A stretch of 64,000 nucleotides of DNA. It comes from Tyto alba. Taxonomy: Eukaryota; Chordata; Aves; Strigiformes; Tytonidae. This document shows positions 36,206 to 47,900 of the stretch, piece after piece. Each line of letters starts with the position of its first letter. The first letter of the stretch is position 1. Location: the NCBI RefSeq assembly GCF_018691265.1, contig NW_024881261.1, positions 22,655,374 through 22,719,373 of the forward strand, in the 5' to 3' direction. The position numbers and the translations under genes were made by a program. The notes beneath the pieces are model-generated. The model was not told the DNA's origin, searched no databases, and saw only the letters and a program-made list of their open reading frames with translations.

Positions 36206-37116
36206 GGCGGCCGCCCGCGCTCGTTTGGGCGCTGCCTGTCACCCCCGGAGCGCCCCACGGTCCCGAGTTTCCCTCCGGGAGCACGGAGGGGTTTGCTCCG
36301 CGCCGGCCCCAGCTATCTGCCTCACTTCGGGCACCAGTCGTCGTACCCTTTCCCAACAAGACCGGCATGACTGAAACCACCCGGACCGTGCCGTAAAACC
36401 CAGCGGCAGCCCCTGGGGCCTCCCCAGTCCCTACCCCAAATCATGTCACCTTGATGATGCACTCTCACACAGCCTCAGGGCCCCCCTGGACCCAAACAGG
36501 AGCAGCTGCACCAAAGCGCTGCTCCAAATCCCCCTTGTCTCTCCCCTAACTGGGGGAAGCTCTCCAGGACTCTGCAAACCAAAGCCAGCGTATGGCAGCC
36601 CCTTGCCAGGCACCCAAAAGGGGTGCTTTCCCATTCCCCCAGTTTCCACTTACACAGCAGGCCCTGTACCCTTCCCGCGGAGGTGGCCTGAGAGAGGCAT
36701 TTGCCATCCGTGTTCCCGTTCCTTCCTTCCCACTAGGAAGCACCTGGTTTCAAAGCGGGAGCAGCAGCCCCAGAGCCCCCCAGGGGAGCATCTCCTGCTG
36801 CCTCGGCACCCAGCGCCGCACGCTCCCTGCCAACAACCCCAGCAAGGCACCGCAAGCAGCAGGGCCCCTTCCCCACCACCCACAGCGCTTGCACCCTCCT
36901 ACTCACCGGGGAGGAAGAGGCTGGTCTCAGCAACCCGTCCAGGCCCAGCATTGCTGCTGGGACTGCTGGCTACCACTGATGGGGGTCCCGCTGGGGTCAA
37001 GGTCTGACTGACCACAGGAAATGACTGGAGACTTCTAACAAAGAGGCAGAATCAGAGCAGAGCCTCCAGGCACATTCTCTTGCTCCGCATTTCTTCTCGC
37101 TAAGCAATGGAAAGAG

Positions 37117-37158
<42 letters not shown>

Positions 37159-40139
37159 AAAAACTGTATTTGACTCCACAGTGCCCTCATAGCATGAATT
37201 TCTGAATCAGTGGTTGCTGCAGGTCCCGCTCGGGGGATTTTGTGTGTGTGGGAGAAGAGGGGAAGGAAGGGGATTGTTCAACCCGTGCGTGACTCATATT
37301 CTTCAGAAGCTGAGAAGAGCCTTTTCAAGGAGATTTTCCAGCCACTCAAGTCCTCCAAAGGGGCTGCCCTGCGGCCCCAGGCCTGAGGTTTTCCCCAGCT
37401 GGGCTGCCACCTGAGCCCATCCGAGCTCCAGCAGCCCCTGCCCAGCCTGCCTGCGGGATGCAGCCCAGACAGCGGTGCAGCCCGGGACGTGGGGTCCGAG
37501 GGACCTGCAGGTGCAGCACGGGGGGCAAGGAGGTTGAAGGTGGAGATCCAGCACTACGAAATGAGGTCTGACCTTCCTCCTGTCATTCTGCAGGGGCTTC
37601 TGAAAGCCTGGGAGCACAGACACAACCCCCTCTGGCCTGTGGGAAGCAGCACACACTGCCTGCTCTCGGGATCCCACCGGACATCCCGTCTGGGCAGCCT
37701 CAGCCTGCCACCACCAGCCAGCCGGCACAGATTTCCCAGAGAGGTAAAGGAGGGGACAAACATCCTTCCTCAGTGTGATGGAAACAGCCACCTCGAACCC
37801 TACTCACTGAGCCTGGCTGGAGCAGCACATGTCAGAAGATGCTGGAGAAGACCAGACTGTTCCCCATGAACAGTACAGCTCCCCTTCTCCAGTGCCAGGC
37901 AGCCCCATCCCCTCTGGAGGGGTTTTCACAGCTCACTCATCGCTGCCCCGGACACTTCCACTTGTTGCAGCAAACAGCGTGACTAAGGAACATCATGGGG
38001 TTGCACTTGCCTCTCCCCAGCCTGTGCCGCTCTGGCTTACTCGGGAGGTTGCTGGCTGTATGACTGCACACATGTGCAGTGTGCATTAGAGGGAGCCCAC
38101 CTCTCTCGTCGAACAGAGCTCAAGCACTGTTGCCTGCTTCCTTGTTCCTGGAATAGCAACCTCAGGCAACCTTAGACCTGCTCTCAAGGTAAGTCCTGCC
38201 TCGTGTGCTGAGCAGCTGTGCCCTTCAGGCCTCTAGATTTCCCCTAGGAGTGTAACACACTCGACTTTTATCCCCCAGACATCCCAGTGGAGGACCCATC
38301 TCCCCCTCCTGCCATCAGGAGCATCCCCTGATCTGTGGTACCCAGTGAATCTGGCCTGGACCCTGGGCTCGCATACACACTGCAGCCCTGTTTTGCTGGG
38401 CTAATTCCTCCCTATCTTCAGACTTTCCTGGAGCTCAGGAAGGATTCTCTGGGCATTACTGGGAATGGGGGGAAAGAGCAGCACCCTAACTGTGATTCAC
38501 TGCCTGGAGCGGCACCGGCTCCCTGCCTCGGAGCGCAGCACAGCCACGGCACCCTTGCCGGGTGGCACAGCTTCCCCATACCAGCCAGACTGCTTCAATT
38601 AAGGGCCAGCTGCTGGCAAGTGGTGTGAGTTAAAGCCATTCTTCCATGCCTACAGCACCTTGAACGTGACCTAGTAACACAGGTGCTATTTTCTTTCCTC
38701 CCGTGACAGCCGGCTGACTTGCAGAGCCAATGCCCTGTGGCTGGGAGGGAAAGGTCTGTCTGTCTGTCTGCAGTGGGAGTGTTTAGCAGCCATGGGAAAA
38801 GACACTCCAGAAACCAAGGTGGCATGAGCGCAACTCTGTTCTGAGCCACCCTGATGTACAGCAGTCGTGTTCCAGCCACCTAGCTGGCTGCTCCTCTAAC
38901 ATACTATTCCCTGCACGTTTTGTCTCTGCTAATGCCTGCAAATGATGGTCCTTGGTTTCTGCACAAATCCTGTGCTCTGCTCCATCCCAGGAGTCCCAAC
39001 AGCTACTCGCAAGAGCCTGGCAAGAGGCTGCTGAGTCCCTCTTGCACAGCATTCACTGGGACTTTGTTCTGAGGCCCTTCCTGGAAACTGAGTCCTTGAC
39101 CTGTAACTGTGGCAGAGAGAAATCCCCTCTCCCTGAAAGCTGTCCAAGCCTTCCCCTCCCCAGCAGTCTGCCCTTGAGCACCGAAGCCATTCGTATCTGT
39201 GCATAAAATGCCTTTACTCCCATCGTGGCTATCAAGTTGGTTTTGGCAAACCCCAGCCACCCACTGATCTTCTGGTTTTCTCCTCTAGGGCCTGTGAATT
39301 AGCTGCTGTGCTGTTGTGTTATGAACCATCGGCTCCAGTTGTGTATCTGCGTGCCCTCAGAAAACCCCTCTCAGTGCCAGCCGGGTGTTTGCTGTCTCTC
39401 ACTCTCCCCGGTTTCCGCTCTGCCTGCGGTATCACTACTGCGTCGGCGTTCACGGCTCCTTTTGGGGTAGAGCTAGCTGAGCCTGCGGGTGTGGATCTCT
39501 TTCCATCAGGGCCGGCAGCAAGCCAGCCCTGCTCACCCCGCAGCCAGGGCTCAGCGTGCTGAGGGAGAGCCACAGGACAGGGCAGTGCTCACTGGCAACA
39601 TGGAAACAGGACAATAAGCAACTTCCCCGCTGGCAGGGAAATGGATGTTGGCACCAGCACTGGGACTTGCTTTTCCCTCCCCACGCTAAGACAACAGATG
39701 TCTCTCCAGCCTGTACCTTCCCACCACCTCTCCCAGCTGGCCCCAGAGCCGGCCGGGAGGCAGCCAGGGACTGGCGTGGCTGCCGTGGCGAGGGAGAGGC
39801 GAGGAGCTGCCGACCTCGGCAGGGACGGGCAGCCCCGGCACCGAAACTTTAAACCCCTCGACCAGTTCAGCTCCCTTTCCACTGGGAATCCGGATACACC
39901 TGCACCCGCGACCCCAGCGCGCCCACGGCGAGGGCCGAGGGGCTCCGCTCGGGCGGAGGACGGCAGGCTCAGCATCCCCCCGGGTGCGTCCCCACGGGCC
40001 GGGCACAGCCGCGCTCACCCCGGCCCCGGGGGACCGGCACCCCCGGGCAGCGGCCCCCCCCGCCCCCAACACCCCCCCCGGGGTCGCCCCCCGCCCCCGG
40101 GCCCGACCCCGCGGAGCCCTGCCCGCCCCGGCCGCTCAC
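36206..40139. other. Probable NFKB2 intron 1
   Basis: Apart from the A tract at 37117-37154 I recognise nothing coding. A donor-like site on the minus strand at about 36905-36907 (GTGAGT) follows a short ATG-containing frame, which could be an alternative non-coding or coding first exon, but nothing else supports it. Confidence 0.45.
37117..37154 (+). repeat. Poly(A) tract, 38 bases
   Basis: This is an uninterrupted run of 38 A within the probable first intron of NFKB2. The sequence before it is not recognisable as a retroposed gene or a known short interspersed element, and I see no convincing flanking target-site duplication. It is treated as a simple repeat. Confidence 0.85.
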
Positions 40140-40186
40140 CTTCAGCCCCGGCCCCGCCGCCGCCGCCGCCCCCCGGTCGCGGCTCC

Positions 40187-40197
40187 GGGAAAGTCCC
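40187..40197 (-). promoter_or_regulatory. Canonical kappaB site in distal NFKB2 promoter
   Basis: GGGAAAGTCCC on the plus strand contains GGGACTTTCC on the minus strand, the same core as the site at 35787. It is flanked by GC boxes. Confidence 0.6.
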
Positions 40198-40215
40198 GTC
40201 CCGGCTCCGCCTCCC

Positions 40216-40225
40216 GGGGCTTCCC
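40216..40225 (+). promoter_or_regulatory. Second kappaB consensus match (GGGGCTTCCC)
   Basis: The decamer fits GGGRNWYYCC at every position and lies 19 bases from the neighbouring canonical site. A GC-rich island raises the chance of accidental matches, so this is less certain alone than as a pair. Confidence 0.45.
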
Positions 40226-40509
40226 GGGCCCGGCTCCGCCCCGGCGGGGACAACGGCAGGGAGGACCGGGAGACCCCCCGGCAGGACGGGACGTGCAACT
40301 CCAGGCTGCCGCGTCCCGGGTGAAAGCGCTTGTTTTTTACCGGCCTGACACTGGGGGCAGGGAACTGAGCCCCGGGCTCACCACCCTGCCCCCAGAGCCG
40401 CAGCACCCCTTGTCCCGCACCCCTTTGGGGCCTGGCCCCAAAGCCGGTCACTGCTCCAGTCCTGCTGCGGGGAAGGACAGTCCGCCTCGCCCCTTGGCTG
40501 ATTTTCACT

Positions 40510-40515
40510 TTTATT
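40510..40515 (-). terminator. Candidate poly(A) signal of the TMEM150A-like gene
   Basis: TTTATT on the plus strand reads AATAAA on the minus strand. It would give a 3' untranslated region of about 1.45 kb after the stop codon at 41967. I found no better candidate between it and the stop codon. Confidence 0.5.
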
Positions 40516-40718
40516 ATTGTAAATTCACTGTTCCCTCTTTAAATATAGATATTTAAACATATATTAGATATAAAAGTCAGAAATGCTCCTCTTCAAACTA
40601 CATATACTGGTGAATTTATAGGCCGATTTTGAAAAGGTTGACAAACCAGGAAGCCCAACCTGATCAATGCGCACAGCAGCAGCAAATGCCCCTGTCCAGG
40701 GATGAGGGAAATTTATCT

Positions 40719-40775
40719 ATGTGTATATATATATATAGATATGTAGATCTATATACACACGCACGCATATAGATG
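40719..40775. repeat. TA/CA-type microsatellite
   Basis: This is alternating TA dinucleotides running into imperfect TAGA and ACAC/GCAC units, within the predicted 3' untranslated region of the TMEM150A-like gene. Confidence 0.8.
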
Positions 40776-41966
40776 CATTCATCCCCCTCTACACCCCACT
40801 CCTCCACCCAGCCCCCTGCCCAGGCCGGGTCTCAGCCTGAGGAAGCTGGGGCTGAGCGGGATGGGCTCTCACCAGGCAGGCGCTGACCGGGCTGAGTGCT
40901 GGGAAAGGCACCGGAGGACGGATTTGGGAGTCCCAGCAGAATGGGGTGTGGGTTTCTTCTGTTCCTACAAGAGCGCTTCCTCTCTTTGTGCCTGTGCTGT
41001 CCGGGTGGGAGGGCTGGCAGCAGCCCACCCCCGGGGCTGGGAGGCTGGGGCTGGGGCGTGCAGGCTCCCGGGTGGGACAGCTTAGGTTGGCAGAGCTACA
41101 GAGGGGAAATCTGCTTCTCTGCAGGCGCTGTGCTTGCAGGACATCCTCAGCGGGACAGCAAATGCAAAGACCCATTTCCTAACCTGCCTCAGCAATTCTC
41201 CTCCAAGCTGAAAAAATGTGGGAAAGTCATCAGCTGAAGGCATGGAAGGCCCCAAGCAGTGAGAGCTCTGGCTGGAAGGGCCAGCGCACACCAACTGGGG
41301 CTGCTGGTGTCACCCTGCAGCAGCACAAGGCACTATCCCTACCTGGGCAGGTGGGCAGGGAGAGACCCCCTGCTGCCATCCTCACTGGGGCTGCAGGCAG
41401 ACCGGCACTGTCACCACCTCCCAAGGAAGGGAAAAGGCACTTTGGGTTTTTGGCTCCTCTGGCAGTCACAGTGGCCAGCTGGACGGCTTGTTCTGCTGAA
41501 CCCTATTCCTGTGGCCATGGAGGAGGGAGGCATGGTGATCCTCCTTCACCAGCACACCAGGCTTGAGTGGTGAGGGGAGGGTGAGCCCTTTTCCCCCACA
41601 TCCCTTACAGAAGGGGGCCTCTGTATGATTGCCTCTGACAGCCCCCAACTCAGACAGGGAACACTGGAGGCTCAGGGGCAGATCCCGACTCCGCCGATAG
41701 CAGCATCTGGCTGGCATCCTTGAACCGCAGCAGTGACCCCAAATCCCACGGGCAGGGAGGGGGCAGCCCCTGCAGGGAACACTGCCTGTCGGAGGAGCCC
41801 GGGTTACAGCTCCCACCAGGAGGGGAGGGCACTGCATGCCCACACGTGCACACACATGCACACACGCACCCCGAGGCTTCCGGGGTTTTGGAGACATTCA
41901 AGGCAGGGGAGTCACTGACAGAGCCAAGTTTGGGGGTCCCCGCCATGAGCCTGCTTCTTGTGGGGG

Positions 41967-44900
41967 TCAGGCCATAGCCAGGCCCTCTGCGTGGCTGTGG
42001 ATGTGCACCGTGCTGGATACGCTGCTCTCGCCTTTGTAACTTTTGGGGGCCCGGCTGGCTTTCAGCAGGACCAGAAAGGTGTCTGTGGAGATGGCCCCAA
42101 ACTCAAAGGTGAAGGTGCCATAGAAGACCAGGACATCGATGATGAACATCCACTCGCACAGGGCGGCCACATGCTGCAGTACGAAGCTCTCCTGGATGAA
42201 GAACACACCACCTGAGGGCATTCCCATCAAGGAAAGCACAGGTGGACCCCAAACGCCCCATGGAGTGCCCACATCCCACAGCCACTGCGTGCTGGAGTGG
42301 CCATAAGCAGCCCCCTTCTGCAGGAAACACACCACAACCTCTAAAACCTAAGAAACCCCACATGCTTCCCCCAGCACCGGGAGAGCCCTGGCACAGGTGA
42401 GGCAGTGGCACACATGCCCAAACCAGCCTCCATAAATCATGGGACTGATGCCAGGAGGGGATTTTCTGAAGAGGCCAGGGCAGGGGAAACACAGGCTGCA
42501 GCCCTCAGGCCAAGACGGGTGCCCAGGTGCCTCACCCTCTCCACACCCCTTGCCTCTTCCTCAAACCGGGTGAGGGGGTTTGGGCTGCTGTGTCCCAGCC
42601 CCACAGCACCCCCCAGCCTTCTGCACTGCTGGCTGGCTCACCCCAGAGAGGGGGCCTGCTCCCTCTCCTCCAGGTCCTACTGCTTCCAGAGCTTGTTTAT
42701 GCTTCTCTCATCCCCACTGGGGATCTCTGGGAAAACTACTGCCAGAGCCACCACAGGTGAAGGGAGAAGGCAGGTACCTCCCCCAGCCCTCCAGGTGAAG
42801 GCTGTGGCAGTACCCTGCCTTCTGCCAGTGACAGCAAGACCTGAGAAAGCCAAAGAGGCAGGGACCTGACCCACGCTGGGTAAGGCCCTCTGCTCACTCT
42901 CCCCATCCCACCAGGAGAGGTCCCAGCCCTTTCTCCACACTGTCCCCACCAAAACTCGCTGCTTTTCCACTTCCAGTGCTTACAGAGTAGCATGGCCAAG
43001 GCAGATGGGCACCAGTCCCATCTCCCTTGTCCTTACACGTCCTACCTGTCCCTCCCAGCCACAATGGCCCCATGGCACTCCTGCCCTTCCCAGCTCCCTG
43101 CCTGCTTTCTGCCCTGCCTGCCTGCTGTGGTGACAGAGCGGGACCCTCTGGCATGCCCCAGGCCCACCAGAACCACCCCCCCCGAGGCTCCTCTTATGCT
43201 ACACACCCCAGCCAGCCTCTTTGGGACCTGTGGACACCATATGCGTTTTCTCCTTCCTGCCCAGTAACCACCACCTTATTTCACAATTTATCCCTAACCT
43301 TAGTCCCAAATAAGCCCCTGGCTCCCTGACCACACACGCAGGATCATTTTTCCAGTCCTGCTCTGCCTGCCACCGTACTCTCCCTCTCTGGCATGGTGTT
43401 TGCAGACCCCAGTGCCTGCTCACCGAGCCCTCCCTGGTCCCATGGGCACGTCGGCCAGCAGCTGCCAGTGAGCCCCAGCTGGCAGAGGTGCTGCCATGTG
43501 CCTGCCTGGCATCCTCATAGAGCACCTTTGTACTCAGCTTCTGTCATATAGGTAACTCAGATGGACTTTGCATTGCCGAGGGCTCAACATACCTCTGTCT
43601 TATTACAAAAAACAATTAACCAGCCCTTCCACTCTGCACGGTGTGGGGCTGGAGCCTGCAGTGGTGGCTGGGCCGGGTTGCACCAGCCAGGGCAGGGCTG
43701 GTTTGGGGCACCCCAGCGCCTTGAGAGATGCCCAGCCACATCCCTTTCCCTCCTCAGCCCCTGCACGGTCCTGATACCACTGCTCCTCCAGCCTACCCCT
43801 GCAGCGAGCTGCCTGTCCTCAGCTCCCAGCCCAGCCCCTCTCCTGGCACCGTGCCTCGCTGCCAGACCAAAGGATGGAGGATGTGTGGTGCGTACCCCCA
43901 GCAAGGACCACCTTTCACCAGCCCATCCCAGATCTCCTCCCCACACCCTTTAGAAGGATACTGAAGACAAGGGTGAGGAAGGCCACAGCTGTGAGGATGC
44001 TACGCAAGTGGCCGGTCCAGTACTGTCCGCGGGTTTTGGCCATGCGGTAGGTGAGGATGGACTGCAGGAGCAGGAACAGCATGCTGGTGGGAAAGGCCAC
44101 CCCCGCCCCAATGTAGTGCAGCACCTTGGCATGATCCACCTGCGGGGGAGAGACCATCCGTGCCGGCACCCTGGGATGCTCCCCTGGCACAGTTCAGCTC
44201 CAGGGGGTGGGCTTGTGCCCACGCAGGGGTGCAGGCAGTGCCAGGAGTGGGTCCAGGCAGCTCACCCTGTGCCCAATTCCTGGCTGAAGAGCAGATGTGG
44301 ACCCACTGTCTGCTGCTGGGATCTCAAGGTGCTTGTTTCTTTTGTCTGTGTGGTGACAGCTCCTGAGCCCCTCGTGCCGACAGCCCTGCCGTGCCTGGGG
44401 ACACGGGGCAGGAGCTGCCCTCTGCCCTGAGCCGCACCTGGGGCTGCCCGCACCCCCTCCTGAGGGCCACAGCCCTCCCTTCAACAGAGCCACTGAGCCA
44501 CGGCTGGGGCACAAGGCGGGGGGATCAGGGCCAGTGAAGTTTCTCCCGGGGGGGTGGCGGCAGCAGCAGCCTCCTGCCAAGCGGAAGGGACCGGCTGCGG
44601 CTGCGGCTGCGGCGGGCAGAGGGCCGGCAGCTGCCGGGAGGCCGGTGCCTGGCAGCGCAGGCCGGGGGGTGAGCGCCGCCAAGCCCCGGGCTGCTCCAGA
44701 CCCCGTGAGAGCAGGCTCTGCCCAGTTTCCTGGCATCACCCCCCGAGCAGCAAACATCCACAGTGGGATGGCCGGGCAGCGGCAGCATCGGCTGCTTGGC
44801 CAGGGCTCCTCTGCCTGGCTGGCATGTCCCTGCCTGCGCGGGGACACGCGTCCACGGAGGGGACGGACCGTGCAGAGGGTCTCACATAAGGGTTAAACCA

Positions 44901-47900
44901 AACCCGGCAGCTTAATCTGCACCTAAAACTATGAGTGCATAAGCACAGAGGACTGCCAGTGACTGGGGAAGCACTGCGCCTGGTGGAGGTGAAGGAGTGC
45001 ATGGATGGGGGGACTGGATCAAAACAACCACCCCAAATCCTACACTGCTGAGTGCTGCCACTGCCCCGTTCCAGCCAAGGCCCCCTCTCGCCCCCCCCCC
45101 CGCCTCCAGGACCCCTTGAGGAGGTGCCTTACCTGGAAGTTGCCGACCATGGTGAGGCCGGCAGCGCAGACCCAGCCAGTGGCCAGCCCCAGGGTGTTGA
45201 GGAGGGATGGCCCGAGGCGCTCCAGGAGGTGGGCGTATCGCAGCAGCCCCACCAGGATGACTGGGGGAGGGAGACACAGCCCCATCGCACGCCATCGCCA
45301 CCTGCGGCCCCCTACCACCCGTCCCTGGCCCCCACCGGGGGGTGAGCGCCACAGGGTGCCCTGCTGCCCCGGCAGCAGGCACTTACCCATGAAGGAGCCC
45401 AGGCTGCAGATGAGGCTGAAGAAGCAGCTCTCGGGAGGCAGGGTGCCACACTTGCTGCAGGGATAAGGCAAGGCCCGGGGACCCCTCAGCTGGGAGGCAC
45501 TGGGGTGCAGCGCTTGCCACCCTCCCCAGGACACGCTCCTGGGTTGCCTGGGGGGGGGGCTCTCGGAGTGGCTCTGATGCCTGGCCAGCCCCCTGCTCCC
45601 CACCCTGTGGCTGCTCACCTGACGAGGGGGATGTGGTCCAGAGTGCAGCAGGAGCCAGGGCCATCCACGCCGCATGACTGGTTGTAATTCCTGCCGGGAG
45701 CAAAGTGACAGGCTAGGAGAACAGAGCTGCTGCCCCGGACCCTCCTGCCTCCTGCCCACAGGCCCTGCAAAGGCAGCAGAGCTGCTCCCCAGCGAGCGCA
45801 GCTCGACCCCAGGGATGTGCCTGCACCCTGGTGAGAAGCCCCCTCCAGGGTGTGACCCACCACCCAACATGGTCCTCTGGGAGCATCATGCCTGGGTTTC
45901 CACAGCCTTTCCCCTGCCTGCTGGCTCTGCTGCCCACCCGGAGCCCCTGCCTGCAAGGCAGGAGCCATGGCAGAGCGGGGGGGCTGCAGGCACCCGCTGG
46001 GTGCATGGGCTGGGGGGCTGCGCTCAGGGGGTTCTGGCAGCCCCACGCCCCAGGCGGGAGCAGGAGCACCCATGCTCCAGCCTTGCCACACATATCCCCG
46101 GGGTGGGAGCATGGGTGCAGCTGGGCAGGCAGCTGCTGACAGCTCCCGGCTTGCACGGGCAGGGCGGGAACGCTGAGCGGGAAACTAAGCACCCTGGGGC
46201 AGTGCCACCCAGCCTGGGAGGGAGGGAGCTGCCTGAGGGGGGACACGACGGGAGCAAGCCCCCAGGCTGCCCTGGGGAACCTGGCACAGGGTCAGGGCAT
46301 CCCCCCGGGGGCCTGTCAGCAGCCCCCAGTGCCGCTGGGCTGGGGCAGGGCTTTGCTGCCTGCAACCACCACGGGGCCCTGGAAGTGCCTCTTGCAGCCA
46401 CAGACCCTGCAAGCCCCGGGACCCAGAGCTCTTATCAGCCTGAGACACCTTCCTGTACCACGGCTTCTGCCTGCAAAAGTAACCAAATTCCCCCCCACGA
46501 GGGTACATGCCCCCTCACCCTCCTGGCTCTGCTGGGAGCTGGCACACACTCGCAGCAGGTTTTTGGGCACCCCTTTGCTGCAGCATCACCCATGCACCTG
46601 GCATCTCTGGCTGGCACACCTGAGTGGGGCCCCCTCCCCACCCCACCCCTGCAGGCAGCGAGCCCAAAGCCCTGTGCCCCAAAGAGCCCACTCAGATACC
46701 CCCAGCCCTACGGGGGGGACAGGAGCTGTGGGGGGGCCTGTGCTGCCCTGTCCCTGGCCCAGACTGCCCATCAGCTGCCTCCAACCTTTCAGCAAGTGCA
46801 CAGTTAAAAAGGTCTTTTTGGAAAGGGCCTGGCTGGGCTCTGGTGTTTTTTCAGTCTCTTCGTTTACTGGTGGCTTTGTTTTCCAACCGCGAAGCGTGGA
46901 GCCCCACGGCCTCCTCAAGGGCTGCTCTTGGGGCCATGTTTGGTTTGGGAGGGGTTTTTTTATTAGTATTTTGTTTAAAGTGAGCAGCCCGAGGCCGGGA
47001 AGCATTATTCATCATTAAGGGCTGGCTGTGTGGTGGAGACAACCGACACACACATTCTTCCCAGGGCAGAATCAGCCATCAGGCAGGAAATGGCAGTGGT
47101 TGTTTTTTTTTTTATCCCTTCTTCTTCAAACACTCCAGCAAGAATTAAACTAACATGGATTTTTCTGGGCAGATATTTAAGGAGACACAACAAGCCAAAA
47201 ACCCTGCAGAAAAAGTTGCCAAGAAAACAAACACGTTTTTTTCCCCAGCCCTTGCCTCTCCTGTGCCTTGTCCCCCATCCCGGGGTGCTGCAGGCAGCTC
47301 TCCCTGTGGGGTGGCTGGGCACCGTGGGGCTGTCCCATCCCCCTGGCGCTGCCAGATTTAGCCTCCAACAAGCAAGCCTCAACCTTTTCCATGGAGACAC
47401 ACGGCCCTCTGTAATTCCCTGACTACTTATTTTCATACTTTCTCCATGCTGTGTTTTTTCAATGGCCTCCTTCTCCTCGCCTGGTTTGGTTTGCAGCAGG
47501 GCCGGACCATTCACCGGAGCAGCCGTAACCGCAGGCGAGCCTGGGCGGGGGAGGGAGGGCAGCTTTTGATAGCCCTGCTCAGCCCTGGCATCCTCTCTGC
47601 TTTGCAAACTCGGGGCCCAACCCTGGCAGCAGCTAGTCTCCAAGTGGCTCTGCTCCCAAAAGCCACTCGTGGGTGGGACAGGAGACATACCCTGGGGCGA
47701 CCGTGCCCGATCGCTGTCACCACCATGTCTGCTGGGGGAGAAGGTGGCTCTGTGTCCCCCGTAATGCTCCCATCTCTCCTGTTATCCCCAGCCCCCTCCC
47801 ACGGACAGCCTGTTCCCCGATGCCCCTTTCAGCACAGTGATAGTGCAGGCAGGGTCTCAGCTACCCGGTGGTCCGGCACAGCATGGCACGGTTCAAACAG

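Larger units (their letters stand above)
40140..40330 (-). promoter_or_regulatory. NFKB2: CpG-island promoter and candidate non-coding exon 1 of NFKB2
   Basis: This is part of a CpG-rich block (about 39880-40330). On the minus strand a consensus donor (CTGAAG then GTGAGC) finishes a candidate exon at 40140, suitable for joining the acceptor at 35727. Two kappaB-type sites lie 50-90 bases upstream of that donor. It sits only about 200 bases beyond the predicted 3' end of the TMEM150A-like gene. Exon boundaries on the 5' side cannot be fixed from sequence. Confidence 0.5.

Noticed and set aside
36907..36951. Short ATG-containing minus-strand frame (MLGLDGLLRP) ending at a GTGAGT donor, possibly an alternative NFKB2 first coding exon
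   Set aside because: It faintly resembles the start of mammalian p100, but there is no further support; the ATG after the acceptor at 35727 gives the better N-terminus.
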